Source of the DNA: Methanosphaera sp.
GTDB taxonomy: Archaea > Methanobacteriota > Methanobacteria > Methanobacteriales > Methanobacteriaceae
Assembly (NCBI GenBank): GCA_017430835.1
Contig: JAFRMD010000036.1
Span: 1 to 35,459, forward strand
Length of the DNA: 35,459 nt
Direction of reading: 5' to 3'
How positions within the stretch are numbered: the stretch's first letter is position 1; the number at the start of each line of letters is the position of its first letter. Below, in pieces: positions 18,619-27,701 of this stretch. The translations under genes and the position numbers were made by a program. The notes beneath the pieces are model-generated. The model had not been told where the DNA came from. It saw nothing but the letters and a program-made list of their open reading frames with translations, and did not search any database.

Positions 18619-18845
18619 TTTAATAAATTTGATTTAAATTATGATATTAAAATGATTATAGAGTATTGGATTAAATCCATATTTCTATTACTTTAAAAAC
18701 CGAATAATCCCTCAGTGAGGATATGTGTTTTATTAAAGTTCACATATTAAATGTATTATTCAAATAAAATAAAAGTCTAAAAAAAAATAGTATGGTGACT
18801 ACATACAGATACAATATAATTATTATATAATTGGAGGAAAAAAGC
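18619..18845 (+). promoter_or_regulatory. ahaI-ahaK intercistronic region with stem-loop
   Basis: This 227-bp gap is long for an otherwise tight operon. ATATGTG (18721-18727) and CACATAT (18741-18747) form a perfect 7-bp stem with a 13-base loop, and CCTCAGTGAGG (18710-18720) just before it is a near-palindrome. TATA-like DNA near 18755-18775 could be an internal promoter for ahaK. The ahaK ribosome binding site GGAGG is at 18833-18837. It may serve RNA processing or extra transcription, giving high proteolipid output. Confidence 0.5.
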
Positions 18846-19331
18846 ATGGCAGCAGAATTAGCATTAGGTTCAGCTTTAGCTGCAATCGGAGCAGGTGTAG
18901 CAGTAGGTTTTGCAGCATTAGGTTCAGGTATCGGTCAAGGTATCGCATCAAGTGCATCTGTAGGTGCAGTAGCTGAAGATTCAAGTATGTTTGCACAAGG
19001 TTTAGTATTTACAGCTATTCCTGAAACTCAGGCTATTTATGGTTTCCTTATAGCTATCTTATTATTAGTATTTTCAGGAATTATGGGAGGTTCCGCTTTA
19101 GGCGTAACATCAGGTTTAGTAGCAATAGGTGCTGGAGCAGCAGTTGGTTTCGGTGGTCTTGGTTCTGGTATGGGTCAAGGTATCGCTTCAAGTGCATCTG
19201 TAGGTGCAGTTGTAGAAGAACCAAGTATGTTCGCACAAGGTTTAGTATTTACAGCTATTCCTGAAACTCAGGCTATCTACGGTTTCCTTATAGCTATCCT
19301 TTTATTAGTATTCGGTGGAATACTCGGAGCA
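18846..19331 (+). CDS. ahaK: A1Ao-ATPase subunit K, duplicated proteolipid (rotor ring)
   Basis: A 162-residue protein with four membrane helices as two tandem hairpins with an exact 80-residue period. Each repeat has GSG(I/M)GQG in helix 1 (Q31, Q111) and IPETQAIYG in helix 2 (ion-binding E60, E140), so both hairpins keep an ion-carrying carboxylate. The Q plus ET pattern is the sodium-binding signature described for related Methanobacteriales ATPases, so Na+ coupling is inferred. The start is ATG at 18846: GGAGG at 18833-18837 is its ribosome binding site, and the in-frame TTG at 18831 overlaps that site. Hairpins lie on both sides of the gene. Confidence 0.96.
18901..19320 (+). repeat. 240-bp tandem duplication inside ahaK
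   Basis: The two halves align at an offset of exactly 240 bp. The longest exact match is 44 bp (18993-19036 and 19233-19276), and the flanking DNA is also close, with matches at synonymous positions. Confidence 0.9.
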
Positions 19332-19348
19332 TAAGTACAAAAATATAC

Positions 19349-19366
19349 TAAAGGCATAGGCCTTTA
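19349..19366 (+). promoter_or_regulatory. Stem-loop between ahaK and ahaE
   Basis: TAAAGGC (19349-19355) and GCCTTTA (19360-19366) form a perfect 7-bp stem with an ATAG tetraloop, 18 bases after the ahaK stop and upstream of the GGAGGAAAG ribosome binding site of ahaE. It lacks a T run close behind apart from a six-T stretch at about 19376-19382. It could stabilise the ahaK message 3' end or cause partial termination. Confidence 0.6.
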
Positions 19367-19394
19367 TAAATAAATATTTTTTGGAGGAAAGTAG

Positions 19395-20018
19395 ATGAGC
19401 GTTGGATCAGATAAAATAATTTCAAGCATTCAAGCAGATGCTCAACAAAAAGCTGATGAAATTCTCTCCAAAGCCACTGCACAATGTGATGAAATCAGTG
19501 CAGCCGGTGAAGTAAAAGCTGAAGAAGAAAAACAACAGATTTTAAGTTCCGCGGAAAAACAAGCTGACATGAAATATCAACAGATAATTTCAGAAGCAAA
19601 AGTAAATTCCAGAAGAAAAGAACTTGAAAGCCGTGAAGAGTTAATTGAAAAAGCTTTCAGAGTAGCATCAGAAAAAATTGAAAAACAGGCATCTGAAAAT
19701 TCCACAAATTATGTGGATTCTTTAAAAACTATGGTTAAAGATGCTTCTGTACAAGTAGGTGGATCACAACTTGAAATTCTCGTAAGAGAAGATGACGTTG
19801 ATAATATAAAATCCATGATTGACGAAGTATCCGAATATGTTACTAAAGAAACAGGTAACGAAACTTCCTTCATCATTGGTGAACCAATAGACATTATTGG
19901 TGGAGCTATAGTAAAAACTGTTGATGGAGAAATTGAAGTTAAAAACACTATTGAAGCACGTATGCTTCGATATAAAAAATATCTAAGATCAGAGGTTGCT
20001 AAAAAACTATTTAGATAG
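19395..20018 (+). CDS. ahaE: A1Ao-ATPase subunit E (peripheral stalk)
   Basis: A 207-residue protein. The N-terminal half is a long charged helix that pairs with subunit H (KIISSIQADAQQKADEILSK). The C-terminal globular half (about 110-207) carries the subunit E hallmark GGAIVKTVDGEIEVKNTIEA. It anchors the top of the A1 head through the peripheral stalk. GGAGG lies ten bases before the ATG. The next gene, ahaC, starts 19 bases after the stop with its own AGGAGG. Confidence 0.93.
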   Translation: MSVGSDKIISSIQADAQQKADEILSKATAQCDEISAAGEVKAEEEKQQILSSAEKQADMKYQQIISEAKVNSRRKELESREELIEKAFRVASEKIEKQASENSTNYVDSLKTMVKDASVQVGGSQLEILVREDDVDNIKSMIDEVSEYVTKETGNETSFIIGEPIDIIGGAIVKTVDGEIEVKNTIEARMLRYKKYLRSEVAKKLFR

Positions 20019-20037
20019 TTATAGGAGGAGAATTTAA

Positions 20038-21195
20038 ATGGAAGAAAGCATTACAGGATTAATTACATCTTTCGGATTCTCTTCTCCTGAAGCATTCATT
20101 GCATTATTAGTTATGGTACTTGCTGTAATTGGAGCAGTCGTAGTAGTAATAACCTTTAGACCATTAATGGAATATTATCCATACACTTACCCTAACTCAA
20201 GAGTTAGAGCAAAAATAGGTAAATTATTTAATGAAAAACAAATCACAGAACTGGCAGAAGCTGAAAGTCTTGATGAAGTAACTAATTACCTAAGAGGAAC
20301 AAGGGACTACGCTCCATTTGTTGATAAATACCCAATTGAACAAGCATTAGATGCAAATTTAGCAGAATCCTATGATTTATTAGCTAAAATAGCACCTAAA
20401 ACATTAAAACCAACATTCAATTTAATGTTAAAACAATGGGATATTAAAAACATCAAAAGTGTATTAATTGCTAAAGAAGCTAAATTAAATGAAGAAGAAA
20501 CTCGTGAATTATTAGTTCCATATGGTGAATTAAAAGATGACCACGATAAACTAATTGAAGCAGATTCAATTCAAGATATTATCGTAGCACTTGAAGGTAC
20601 ACCTTACGCTAAAATTCTAGAAGAATCATTACCTGATTACAATGAAAATAAAACTTTATTAACATTAGAATCAGCATTAGACAATTATTACTATGAAAAA
20701 GTACTAGTAGCTTCTTCAAGTCAAGAAGATGATAATACTAGAATGTTACACAGTTACATAGGAACAAAAGTAGATATTGAAAATATAAAGATTATCATGA
20801 GAGCAAAAGCAGATGGTCTTTCATATGAACAAATCAATCCATATGTAATAAATAATGGATACAGATTACGTGAATGGAAACTTAAAGAATTTATGGAATC
20901 AGAAGACATGAATTCATTATTAAGCAGTATCGAAAGTTCTGAATATGGTAGTGTTGTTGCAGATCACATTCCAGAATACAACCAGACAAAATCCATATCA
21001 GTATTCGATGAAGCATTAGATGCTTACGAAAGAGATACGGCTAAAAATATCTTTAAGAAAAAACCATTCGGTATAGGTCCTATAGTCGGTTTCATGTATA
21101 AAAAAGAAGATGAAATCAAAAATCTTAAAATTATTGCAAGAAGTAAAAGAGGACCTGTTGTACCTAGTTCCGAAATTAAGGAGATGTTATTATGA
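20038..21195 (+). CDS. ahaC: A1Ao-ATPase subunit C (V-type d/AC39-like)
   Basis: A 385-residue protein of the V-ATPase d subunit family. It links the central stalk to the proteolipid ring. A hydrophobic segment near residues 18-42 (ALLVMVLAVIGAVVVVITF), absent from many family members, probably anchors it in the membrane. The rest is three repeats of a helical bundle containing conserved surfaces (YTYPNSRVRAKIGKL, then DIENIKIIMRAK, DEIKNLKIIARSK). AGGAGG precedes the ATG. The stop overlaps the ahaF start by four bases (ATGA), a sign of translational coupling. Confidence 0.93.
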   Translation: MEESITGLITSFGFSSPEAFIALLVMVLAVIGAVVVVITFRPLMEYYPYTYPNSRVRAKIGKLFNEKQITELAEAESLDEVTNYLRGTRDYAPFVDKYPIEQALDANLAESYDLLAKIAPKTLKPTFNLMLKQWDIKNIKSVLIAKEAKLNEEETRELLVPYGELKDDHDKLIEADSIQDIIVALEGTPYAKILEESLPDYNENKTLLTLESALDNYYYEKVLVASSSQEDDNTRMLHSYIGTKVDIENIKIIMRAKADGLSYEQINPYVINNGYRLREWKLKEFMESEDMNSLLSSIESSEYGSVVADHIPEYNQTKSISVFDEALDAYERDTAKNIFKKKPFGIGPIVGFMYKKEDEIKNLKIIARSKRGPVVPSSEIKEMLL

Positions 21196-21512
21196 AAAAA
21201 GACATTGCTATAATGGCAGATCCAGATACAGTAACTGGTTTTATGTTGGGTGGAATCAAAAGCGGTTTCCCTGTACATAACGAAGATGAAGCAAGAACTA
21301 CTTTAAAACAGTTGGTTGATGAAGAATACTCAATCATTATCACAACTGAAGAAATTGGTGATGAACTACGTGAAGATATAACCAAATACACTAGTTCAAC
21401 AGCATTACCAATGATAATTGAAGTACCAGATAAGTCAGGCTCACATAAAAGAGAAACTGACCCAATGAATGAACTTATTAAAAGAGTTATTGGGGTAGAG
21501 ATGGTAAAATGA
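21192..21512 (+). CDS. ahaF: A1Ao-ATPase subunit F (central stalk)
   Basis: A 106-residue protein with the Rossmann-like subunit F fold: [17 protein letters not shown] at the start, [19 protein letters not shown] in the middle and a C-terminal helix ending FIGVEMVK-like. It binds subunit D in the rotor shaft. It starts inside the last codons of ahaC and its stop overlaps the ahaA start by four bases. Confidence 0.95.
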   Translation: MKKDIAIMADPDTVTGFMLGGIKSGFPVHNEDEARTTLKQLVDEEYSIIITTEEIGDELREDITKYTSSTALPMIIEVPDKSGSHKRETDPMNELIKRVIGVEMVK

Positions 21513-23263
21513 TCACAGGAAAAATTATTAAAATTGCAGGTCCAGTTATTGTCGGTGGAGGTATGAGAGGTACCCAGATGCACGAAATGGTTCGTGTCGG
21601 TGATATTGGACTCATAGGTGAAATTATTGAACTTGAAGGCGATACAGCCACAATTCAGGTTTACGAAGAAACTGCTGGTATCAAACCAGGAGAAAAAGTA
21701 GAAAGTACTGGTGGTCCACTCTCTGTAGAATTAGGTCCTGGTATACTTAAATCTATTTACGATGGTATTCAAAGACCATTAACAGAAATTAAAAGTTTAT
21801 CCGGAGATTACCTACCTAGAGGGGTAGACGTACCAGCATTAGATAAAGAAAAAGAATGGGATTTCAAACCAACAGTATCTGTTGGAGATGAAGTAAATGG
21901 TGGAGACATCATTGGTACAGTTCAAGAAACTGTAGCTATCGAACATAAAATTATGGTACCACCTAACGTATCAGGTACTGTAAAATCCATCGAAAGTGGA
22001 AGACACACTGTAGTAGATGACATTGCAGAAATCGAAACAGCTGATGGAATCAAAAAATTACAAATGATGCAAATTTGGCCGGTAAGGGTAGGTAGACCAT
22101 ACGTCAACAAATTAGACCCAGATGTACCTCTTATAACAGGTCAAAGAGCACAGGATACATTCTTCTGTGTAGCTAAAGGTGGAACATCTGCTATTCCAGG
22201 TCCATTCGGATCAGGAAAAACAGTTACACAACAACAATTAGCAAAATGGGCAGACGCTGATATAGTTGTATATATTGGATGTGGAGAACGTGGTAACGAA
22301 ATGACAGAAGTACTTACCGAGTTCCCTGAACTAGAAGACCCAAAAACTGGAAATCCTTTAATGGACAGAACAGTTCTTATTGCTAACACATCAAACATGC
22401 CGGTAGCAGCTAGGGAAGCATGTGTATACACAGGTATTACCATTGCCGAATACTTCAGAGACATGGGTTACGACGTAGCACTTATGGCAGACAGTACCTC
22501 AAGATGGGCAGAAGCTATGAGGGAAATTTCCGGACGTCTTGAAGAGATGCCAGGGGAAGAAGGTTACCCTGCATACTTAGCTTCAAGATTAGCACAGTTC
22601 TATGAACGTGCAGGACGTGTAACAACAATCGGTTCACACAAAGCAATCGCTTCAGTAACCGTAGTTGGAGCAGTATCTCCAGCAGGTGGGGACGTATCAG
22701 AACCAGTTACAACCAACACATTACGTATTGCAAAAGTATACTGGGCATTAGATGCTTCACTTGCAGACAGACGTCACTTCCCATCCATCAACTGGTTAAA
22801 CAGTTATTCATTATACGTGGACAGTATTACTCCATGGTGGAACAGTGAAGTCGGTAGTGATTGGAGAGATCTAAGAAATACCGCTATGGCTCTTTTACAG
22901 AAAGAAGCAGAACTTAACGAAATTGTACAATTAGTAGGTCCTGACGCATTACCTGAAAAAGACCGTGTAACATTAGAAGCAGCACGTATGTTAAGAGAAG
23001 ACTTCTTACAACAAAATGCATTCGATGATACAGATACATATTGTTCACCTAAAAAACAATATAACATGCTAAAAACACTTTTATTATACAACACAACAGC
23101 TCAAGAAGCATTAGCTGACGGTGCAGATGTAAATAAACTTGTAAACTTAGATGTTAGAGTAGACTTAGACAGAATGAAATATGTACCAGAAGATGAATTT
23201 GATGCTAAAACAGAAGAATTAAGAAATCAAATTACAAAACAATGTAGCGAGGCTGGACAATGA
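21509..23263 (+). CDS. ahaA: A1Ao-ATPase catalytic subunit A
   Basis: A 584-residue catalytic subunit; three copies alternate with three B subunits and make or split ATP. The P-loop GPFGSGKT lies near residue 231-238, followed by GCGERGNEM with the catalytic Glu and by the Walker B region [20 protein letters not shown]. The non-homologous region typical of A/V-type catalytic subunits lies at about 110-200. Length is that of the family and no intein is present. It overlaps ahaF by four bases at its start and ahaB by four at its stop. Confidence 0.97.
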   Translation: MITGKIIKIAGPVIVGGGMRGTQMHEMVRVGDIGLIGEIIELEGDTATIQVYEETAGIKPGEKVESTGGPLSVELGPGILKSIYDGIQRPLTEIKSLSGDYLPRGVDVPALDKEKEWDFKPTVSVGDEVNGGDIIGTVQETVAIEHKIMVPPNVSGTVKSIESGRHTVVDDIAEIETADGIKKLQMMQIWPVRVGRPYVNKLDPDVPLITGQRAQDTFFCVAKGGTSAIPGPFGSGKTVTQQQLAKWADADIVVYIGCGERGNEMTEVLTEFPELEDPKTGNPLMDRTVLIANTSNMPVAAREACVYTGITIAEYFRDMGYDVALMADSTSRWAEAMREISGRLEEMPGEEGYPAYLASRLAQFYERAGRVTTIGSHKAIASVTVVGAVSPAGGDVSEPVTTNTLRIAKVYWALDASLADRRHFPSINWLNSYSLYVDSITPWWNSEVGSDWRDLRNTAMALLQKEAELNEIVQLVGPDALPEKDRVTLEAARMLREDFLQQNAFDDTDTYCSPKKQYNMLKTLLLYNTTAQEALADGADVNKLVNLDVRVDLDRMKYVPEDEFDAKTEELRNQITKQCSEAGQ

Positions 23264-24684
23264 ATGATGTAGATATTAAAACAAGAGAATATACTACAGT
23301 ATCAGAAGTATCTGGACCTTTAATGGTTGTTCAAGATGTTGAAGGTGTAGCTTACAACGAAATTGTAGAAATCGAAACTCCTACAGGTGAAAACAGAACT
23401 GGACAAGTATTAGAAGTTGAAAACGATGTAGCACTTGTTCAGGTATTCGAAGGTACAAGTAACCTCAACACATTATCCACAAAAGTCCGTTTCACTGGTG
23501 AAACTGCAAAAATCGGTGTATCAACTGATATGTTAGGAAGAATATTCAACGGTATTGGTAAACCTATCGACGGTGGACCGGATATCATTCCTGACAAAGA
23601 ATTGGATGTGAACGGTTCTCCAATGAACCCAGCAGCAAGACAATTCCCTGCAGAATTTATCCAAACAGGTATCTCAACTATTGACGGAATGAACACACTT
23701 GTACGTGGTCAGAAATTACCTATCTTTTCAGGTTCTGGTTTACCTCACAACCAGCTTGCAGCTCAAATTGCAAGACAAGCAAAAGTACTTGCTGAAGATA
23801 CTGAATTTGCAGTAATTTTCGGTGCTATGGGTATTACTCACGAAGAAGCAAACTTCTTCATGAACGAGTTTGAACAAACCGGTGCATTAGAAAGAGTAAC
23901 AGTATTCATGAACTTAGCAGACGACCCTGCTATTGAAAGAATCATGACCCCTAAAATGGCACTTACAACTGCTGAATATTTAGCATTTGAAAAAGGTATG
24001 CACGTATTAGTAATTCTTACCGATATTACTAACTACTGTGAAGCACTTAGGGAAATTTCATCAGCACGTAGTGAAGTACCAGGACGTAGAGGATACCCTG
24101 GTTACATGTACACTGACTTATCACAGATGTACGAACGTGCAGGACGTATTGGTGGAAAAGACGGATCTATTACACAGATGCCTATATTGGTTATGCCTCA
24201 GGACGATATTACACACCCTATTCCTGACTTAACCGGATATATTACAGAAGGTCAGATTGTATTAGACCGTGAATTAGACAGAAACGGAATCTACCCTCCA
24301 GTAAACGTACTTCCTTCATTATCAAGGTTAATGAGTGGGGGTATTGGAGCAGACCGTACTCGTGAAGATCACAGTGGAGTATCAGACCAACTATATGCAG
24401 CATATGCAGAAGGTCGTGACTTACGTGATTTAACAGCTGTAGTTGGGGAAGAAGCTTTAACTGAAACCGATCTTAAATACTTAAGATTTGCTGATGCATT
24501 CGAAGATCAATTCATCAGACAAAGTCTTGATGAAGACAGATCTATTCAAGAAACTCTTGATTTAGGTTGGAACTTATTTACCATCTTACCTAAAACTGAA
24601 CTTAAACGTGTAAAAGACGAATACGTTGAAAAATATTTACCAACTGAAGAATCCAAAGTAGAAGAAGAAACTACTGAAGAATAA
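23260..24684 (+). CDS. ahaB: A1Ao-ATPase regulatory/non-catalytic subunit B
   Basis: A 474-residue partner of subunit A in the hexameric head. It carries the B-subunit version of the nucleotide site, [19 protein letters not shown], with no P-loop lysine, so it binds nucleotide without catalysis. The motifs [19 protein letters not shown] and [24 protein letters not shown] stretches (here [15 protein letters not shown]) are typical. A short acidic tail follows. It overlaps ahaA by four bases; ahaD follows after 54 bases. Confidence 0.97.
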   Translation: MNDVDIKTREYTTVSEVSGPLMVVQDVEGVAYNEIVEIETPTGENRTGQVLEVENDVALVQVFEGTSNLNTLSTKVRFTGETAKIGVSTDMLGRIFNGIGKPIDGGPDIIPDKELDVNGSPMNPAARQFPAEFIQTGISTIDGMNTLVRGQKLPIFSGSGLPHNQLAAQIARQAKVLAEDTEFAVIFGAMGITHEEANFFMNEFEQTGALERVTVFMNLADDPAIERIMTPKMALTTAEYLAFEKGMHVLVILTDITNYCEALREISSARSEVPGRRGYPGYMYTDLSQMYERAGRIGGKDGSITQMPILVMPQDDITHPIPDLTGYITEGQIVLDRELDRNGIYPPVNVLPSLSRLMSGGIGADRTREDHSGVSDQLYAAYAEGRDLRDLTAVVGEEALTETDLKYLRFADAFEDQFIRQSLDEDRSIQETLDLGWNLFTILPKTELKRVKDEYVEKYLPTEESKVEEETTEE

Positions 24685-24738
24685 TTTCAATTATTCTTTA
24701 AATTTTAAGGTAAATATGTCAGTGAAGGAGGCTAGTTA

Positions 24739-25383
24739 ATGGCAGGAGAAAAACTGGATGGAATTAATCCAACACGTATGGAACTTCTTAATTTAAAAGA
24801 CAGAGCTAAATTGTCTACTAAAGGTCATAGTCTTCTTAAAGAAAAAAGAGATGCTCTCATTAAGGAGTTTTTTGAAATATTGGATAGAGTTCAAGGTTCT
24901 AGAGATGAAGTAGAAAAGAAATTAGCTATTGCTTATGCAGAACTAAACAAAGCTCAAATAGACATGGGAGATATGGCAGTTAAACGTGCCGCTTTATCAG
25001 TTAGAGAATCTATCGAATTAGACATAAGTTCTAGAAGTATTATGGGTGTTTCTGTCCCTGTTGTAAAAAGTCAAGCTACACATAACGATGTAATTAGCAG
25101 AGGTTATGGTTTTGCTGGAACTTCAGCTAACTTAGACATAGCTGCTAAGGAATTCGAAGAGTCAATAAAAATCATTATTGAACTCGGTGAAATCGAAAAA
25201 ACCATTCTTATGTTAGCTAAAGAGATTGAAGCAACTAAAAGAAGAGTAAATGCTTTAGAACATGTAATGATTCCTCGTATCAACAATACCATTTCATTTA
25301 TTGAAATGCGTTTAGAGGAAATGGAAAGGGAAAGCTTTGTACAGCTTAAAGTTATTAAGCGTAACATTGACTCAAGAGAATGA
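24739..25383 (+). CDS. ahaD: A1Ao-ATPase subunit D (central stalk)
   Basis: A 214-residue protein with two long antiparallel coiled-coil helices (about 10-75 and 125-200) and the family start [20 protein letters not shown]. It is the rotor shaft that turns inside the A3B3 head and binds subunits F and C. The C-terminal helix contains [17 protein letters not shown], the D-subunit signature. AGGAGG lies eight bases before the ATG. It is the last gene of the operon; a strong terminator follows immediately. Confidence 0.96.
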   Translation: MAGEKLDGINPTRMELLNLKDRAKLSTKGHSLLKEKRDALIKEFFEILDRVQGSRDEVEKKLAIAYAELNKAQIDMGDMAVKRAALSVRESIELDISSRSIMGVSVPVVKSQATHNDVISRGYGFAGTSANLDIAAKEFEESIKIIIELGEIEKTILMLAKEIEATKRRVNALEHVMIPRINNTISFIEMRLEEMERESFVQLKVIKRNIDSRE

Positions 25384-25418
25384 ATAATTTCATGGATTTC
25401 TCCATGATTATTCTTTTT
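25383..25418 (+). terminator. Hairpin and T-tract terminator of the ATPase operon
   Basis: AATAAT-TT-CATGGA (25383-25396), loop TTTC, TCCATG-ATTATT (25401-25412), then C and five T. The stem is 12 bp with a two-base bulge and begins at the ahaD stop codon. This is a bacterial-looking intrinsic terminator, stronger than the plain T runs elsewhere in the window. Confidence 0.8.
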
Positions 25419-25463
25419 CATATCCTTTCTCAAATATAACTATTTTTTTTTCAATTATAGATG

Positions 25464-26602
25464 GTGTGACAATTATTATAATCCGCCCTATTTTTCTATA
25501 ATTTAATTGATTATTTTTTCTATAAACGTCTTATTATTAACTATATTATATATAATTTTAGAATTAAACTTCAATTGATTTTTTAAGTATTAATTATAGG
25601 TATATTTTATATTAGATTGTATATGAATATTACATATAAAATATATTTTATTGGTTGATTTTTTGGTTTTAAAGGACGATAATATTGATTAGACATTTTT
25701 ATTATCTTTGGATATATGTACAATGATTCCTGATAATCATGTATGTTTTTTATTAGAAAGTTGGTAGATTGTATAGATTTTAGTTATATTGGCTGTGAAT
25801 AGGGGAATACTCCTAGTTAAAAGGCTTATTCTGCAGATTTAATGATAGAGTTATTGTTTTAGGTATGATTTATTCTATTCATAGCAGTCGTAAATTGGAA
25901 GCATCCTTCCTGAGAATGTTATTTTTATGTACATGGTTGGTTTTGAAACTCCAGTATTCACTACTATTGAGGATTTTAAACGTGAACATCAAGATTTGAT
26001 AGGAAGAGTATTTTTTGAAAGGTAAATTATAGACATAATCTTATTTAATTGATTTTAACAGAATTAATGTGGATAGCAGTAAAACAAGAGCATATACAAA
26101 TAAATATAATAGTTTAACAAGTGAAGACATTGCTAAATTATTCATATTGTTGAACAAGGATTCATTACAGATGAAGAAGAAAAAATCCTGGATAACTGCA
26201 ACAAAAAAACGTTAATGATGATGGCTTGAAAAAGAAACAAATCAAAAAAAAAACTTAAGAGAAAGTAAAAACCTAAAAATCAAAGAAGAAAGAACAACTA
26301 ACAATAATAAAACTGATAATAATCAAATGTAGGACCAAGATTTGCATACAACAAGTACACACTAGAATACAGACAATAACACCTAAAATGACAAAAAAGT
26401 GCAAAAACAGGACAATTACTCTAGACAACAAAAAACATGATAAAAATACAGAATATAGAACAACCCTATTAAAAGAAAACATAATGCCCATAGAAGGATA
26501 AGAACTAAAAATACAAAAAAATTAAATAATATAAATATATCAAGGTTTACTTGGACCAACGTTACAATCATAATTAACTTTCAAAATGTGATTGTTGCAC
26601 AC
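25464..26602 (+). mobile_element. Decayed IS1182-like element, copy A (internal deletion)
   Basis: The left end GGTGTGACAATTATT (from 25463) resembles the inverted complement of the right end ATTGTTGCACACC (to 26603), with two bases lost. Inside are fragments of an IS1182-like transposase in several frames: MIPDNHVCFLLES, IYSIHSSRKLE, RINVDSSKTRAYTNKYNSL, SEDIAKLF, then ESKNLKIKEE. The order matches the better preserved copy at 33655-35459. At 26326 the sequence jumps from the linker to the C-terminal PRFAYNKYT region, so roughly a kilobase of the middle is missing. The transposase cannot be made. The element begins about 50 bases after the ATPase operon terminator. Confidence 0.75.
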
Positions 26603-26603
26603 C
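26326..26603 (+). repeat. 278-bp direct repeat, copy 1 (IS right end)
   Basis: It matches 28804-29081 in the same orientation over 278 bp, with about eight single-base differences and no length change by eye. It includes the decayed transposase C-terminus and the element's right terminal repeat. Outside it the two copies are unlike. Confidence 0.9.
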
Positions 26604-26670
26604 TTCTATTATATTAAAAAAATGTACAATCCAAAATATTCAGAAACTAAAACTCTTTCGAAAATATAAA

Positions 26671-26940
26671 CTATTTGAAATCAGACATTTCTCCTTTCCC
26701 GTCAAGATAATCAGAATACATTTGTTTTATATTAGGAGTTCTTTTTTCAATTTTTTTGTTCATATTCTTTGAATTCTTTAAATTCATTAGGAAAATTAGA
26801 TTCCATATGTCCCTCTAATTCTTGCCTTTCTTTAGACTCATCCTGTTCAAATCAATAAATTTGAAACAATATCCCTACTTTTCTAGCAAACTTCCATAGT
26901 AAATGATGAATTCATAAATTTGCCTAGTTAATTTCTGTTG
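26671..26940 (-). pseudogene. C-terminal remnant of an unidentified gene
   Basis: Reading the minus strand gives QQKLTRQIYEFIIYYGSLLE, then after a stop and frameshift SKERQELEGHMESNFPNEF, EFKEYEQKN, and finally KRTPNIKQMYSDYLDGKGEM ending at a stop at 26671. The coherence across frames shows a decayed gene, not random DNA. It lies downstream of and in the same orientation as the HEPN gene and could have been a third gene of that operon. I do not recognise the family. Confidence 0.45.
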
Positions 26941-26995
26941 ATTTAATATTAAAATTATCACCAATTGTTTGTTTAATAAATTTTATATTTCGTAT

Positions 26996-27370
26996 TTATA
27001 AGAATTTTTTTGTTTCATTTAAAAAGGCTTCCGCTTCGATAATTCTTTTTTCGGCTAATTCTCGACTAATATTATCAATAGCATTATAATCTGCATCTTC
27101 CCTATTTGACTGAGCATTAGCTAAATATTTATATACATTATATTTAAAATCATCTTTATGAACATATTTTAAACTAAACAATTGAATTAAACCTTGATGA
27201 GTCTTAGGAATATTGCACTCTTTTTTAACCAGTAACGCTTTAGCACATAAAAACATACAGTAATAAGATAATGAAACAGAATCTGCATATCCTTCAATTT
27301 CAAATAAAGCTTTGCTAGGTTTTAATTTGGTTTCGGCCTTATTAACAAATGCAATTATTTCATCATCCAA
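26996..27370 (-). CDS. HEPN domain protein (UPF0332-like), toxin of a HEPN/MNT pair
   Basis: A 124-residue helical protein of the HEPN superfamily (PF05168/UPF0332-like pattern): SLSYYCMFLCAKALLV in the core, PKTHQGLIQLF, then ANAQSNREDADYNAI and a C-terminal helix. HEPN toxins are RNases; here the usual Rx4-6H motif is not evident, and the R-E-D-A-D-Y stretch takes its place, as in UPF0332 members, so RNase activity is uncertain. The start is placed at TTG 27370, six bases after an AAGGTG ribosome binding site; GTG at 27379 lies within that site. It overlaps the end of the MNT gene by a few bases. Confidence 0.85.
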   Translation of the reverse strand: MDDEIIAFVNKAETKLKPSKALFEIEGYADSVSLSYYCMFLCAKALLVKKECNIPKTHQGLIQLFSLKYVHKDDFKYNVYKYLANAQSNREDADYNAIDNISRELAEKRIIEAEAFLNETKKFL

Positions 27371-27668
27371 TAAGAACACCTTCTTTTAAAACGTTAGTTA
27401 AAAATGAAAAAGATTTGGTTTTATTGAATGTTTCTTCACTCATAACATGTGCTGAAATAAGTTCCTGTTTATCATACATAACCCATGCCACTTCGTCAGC
27501 AATCTTATCGTCAATTTTCATAGGATGGTCCGATACAATTAAAATATCAATATCTGATTCTTCTGTATCATCACCACGAGCAACAGAACCAAATAATATG
27601 ATTTTAAGAATATACTCTGATTTAATAGCTTTTGCAAATTCATGAGCAATTTCAATCCTATTATTCAT
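27363..27668 (-). CDS. MNT-type nucleotidyltransferase, antitoxin of a HEPN/MNT pair
   Basis: A 101-residue minimal nucleotidyltransferase. The active-site motif is complete: G27-S28, ten residues, D39-I-D41 (FGSVARGDDTEESDIDILIV). In characterised HEPN/MNT systems (HepT/MntA) the MNT protein inactivates the HEPN toxin by adding AMP groups to a tyrosine. ATG at 27668 is preceded by GGTGATT. It is the first gene of the pair, overlapping the HEPN gene, and a perfect palindrome lies just upstream. The pair is flanked by IS1182-like relics. Confidence 0.9.
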   Translation of the reverse strand: MNNRIEIAHEFAKAIKSEYILKIILFGSVARGDDTEESDIDILIVSDHPMKIDDKIADEVAWVMYDKQELISAHVMSEETFNKTKSFSFLTNVLKEGVLIG

Positions 27669-27682
27669 TAATAATCACCAAT

Positions 27683-27701
27683 AATTATTTAGATAATAAT
27701 T
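27683..27701 (-). promoter_or_regulatory. Palindrome upstream of the MNT/HEPN operon
   Basis: AATTATT (27683-27689) and AATAATT (27695-27701) are perfect inverted 7-mers around TAGAT, 15 bases before the MNT start codon and next to its ribosome binding site. An operator for autoregulation by the toxin-antitoxin complex is plausible. AT-rich DNA makes chance palindromes common. Confidence 0.4.

Noticed and set aside
18831..18845. TTG start giving ahaK five extra residues (MEEKS)
   Set aside because: Those codons are the GGAGG ribosome binding site itself; ATG at 18846 has ideal spacing.
26273..26491. Minus-strand 72- and 87-codon frames repeated at 26273-26491 and 28706-28969
   Set aside because: They are nearly identical only because they lie antisense in the 278-bp IS repeat; their runs of hydrophobic residues come from AT-rich decayed DNA.
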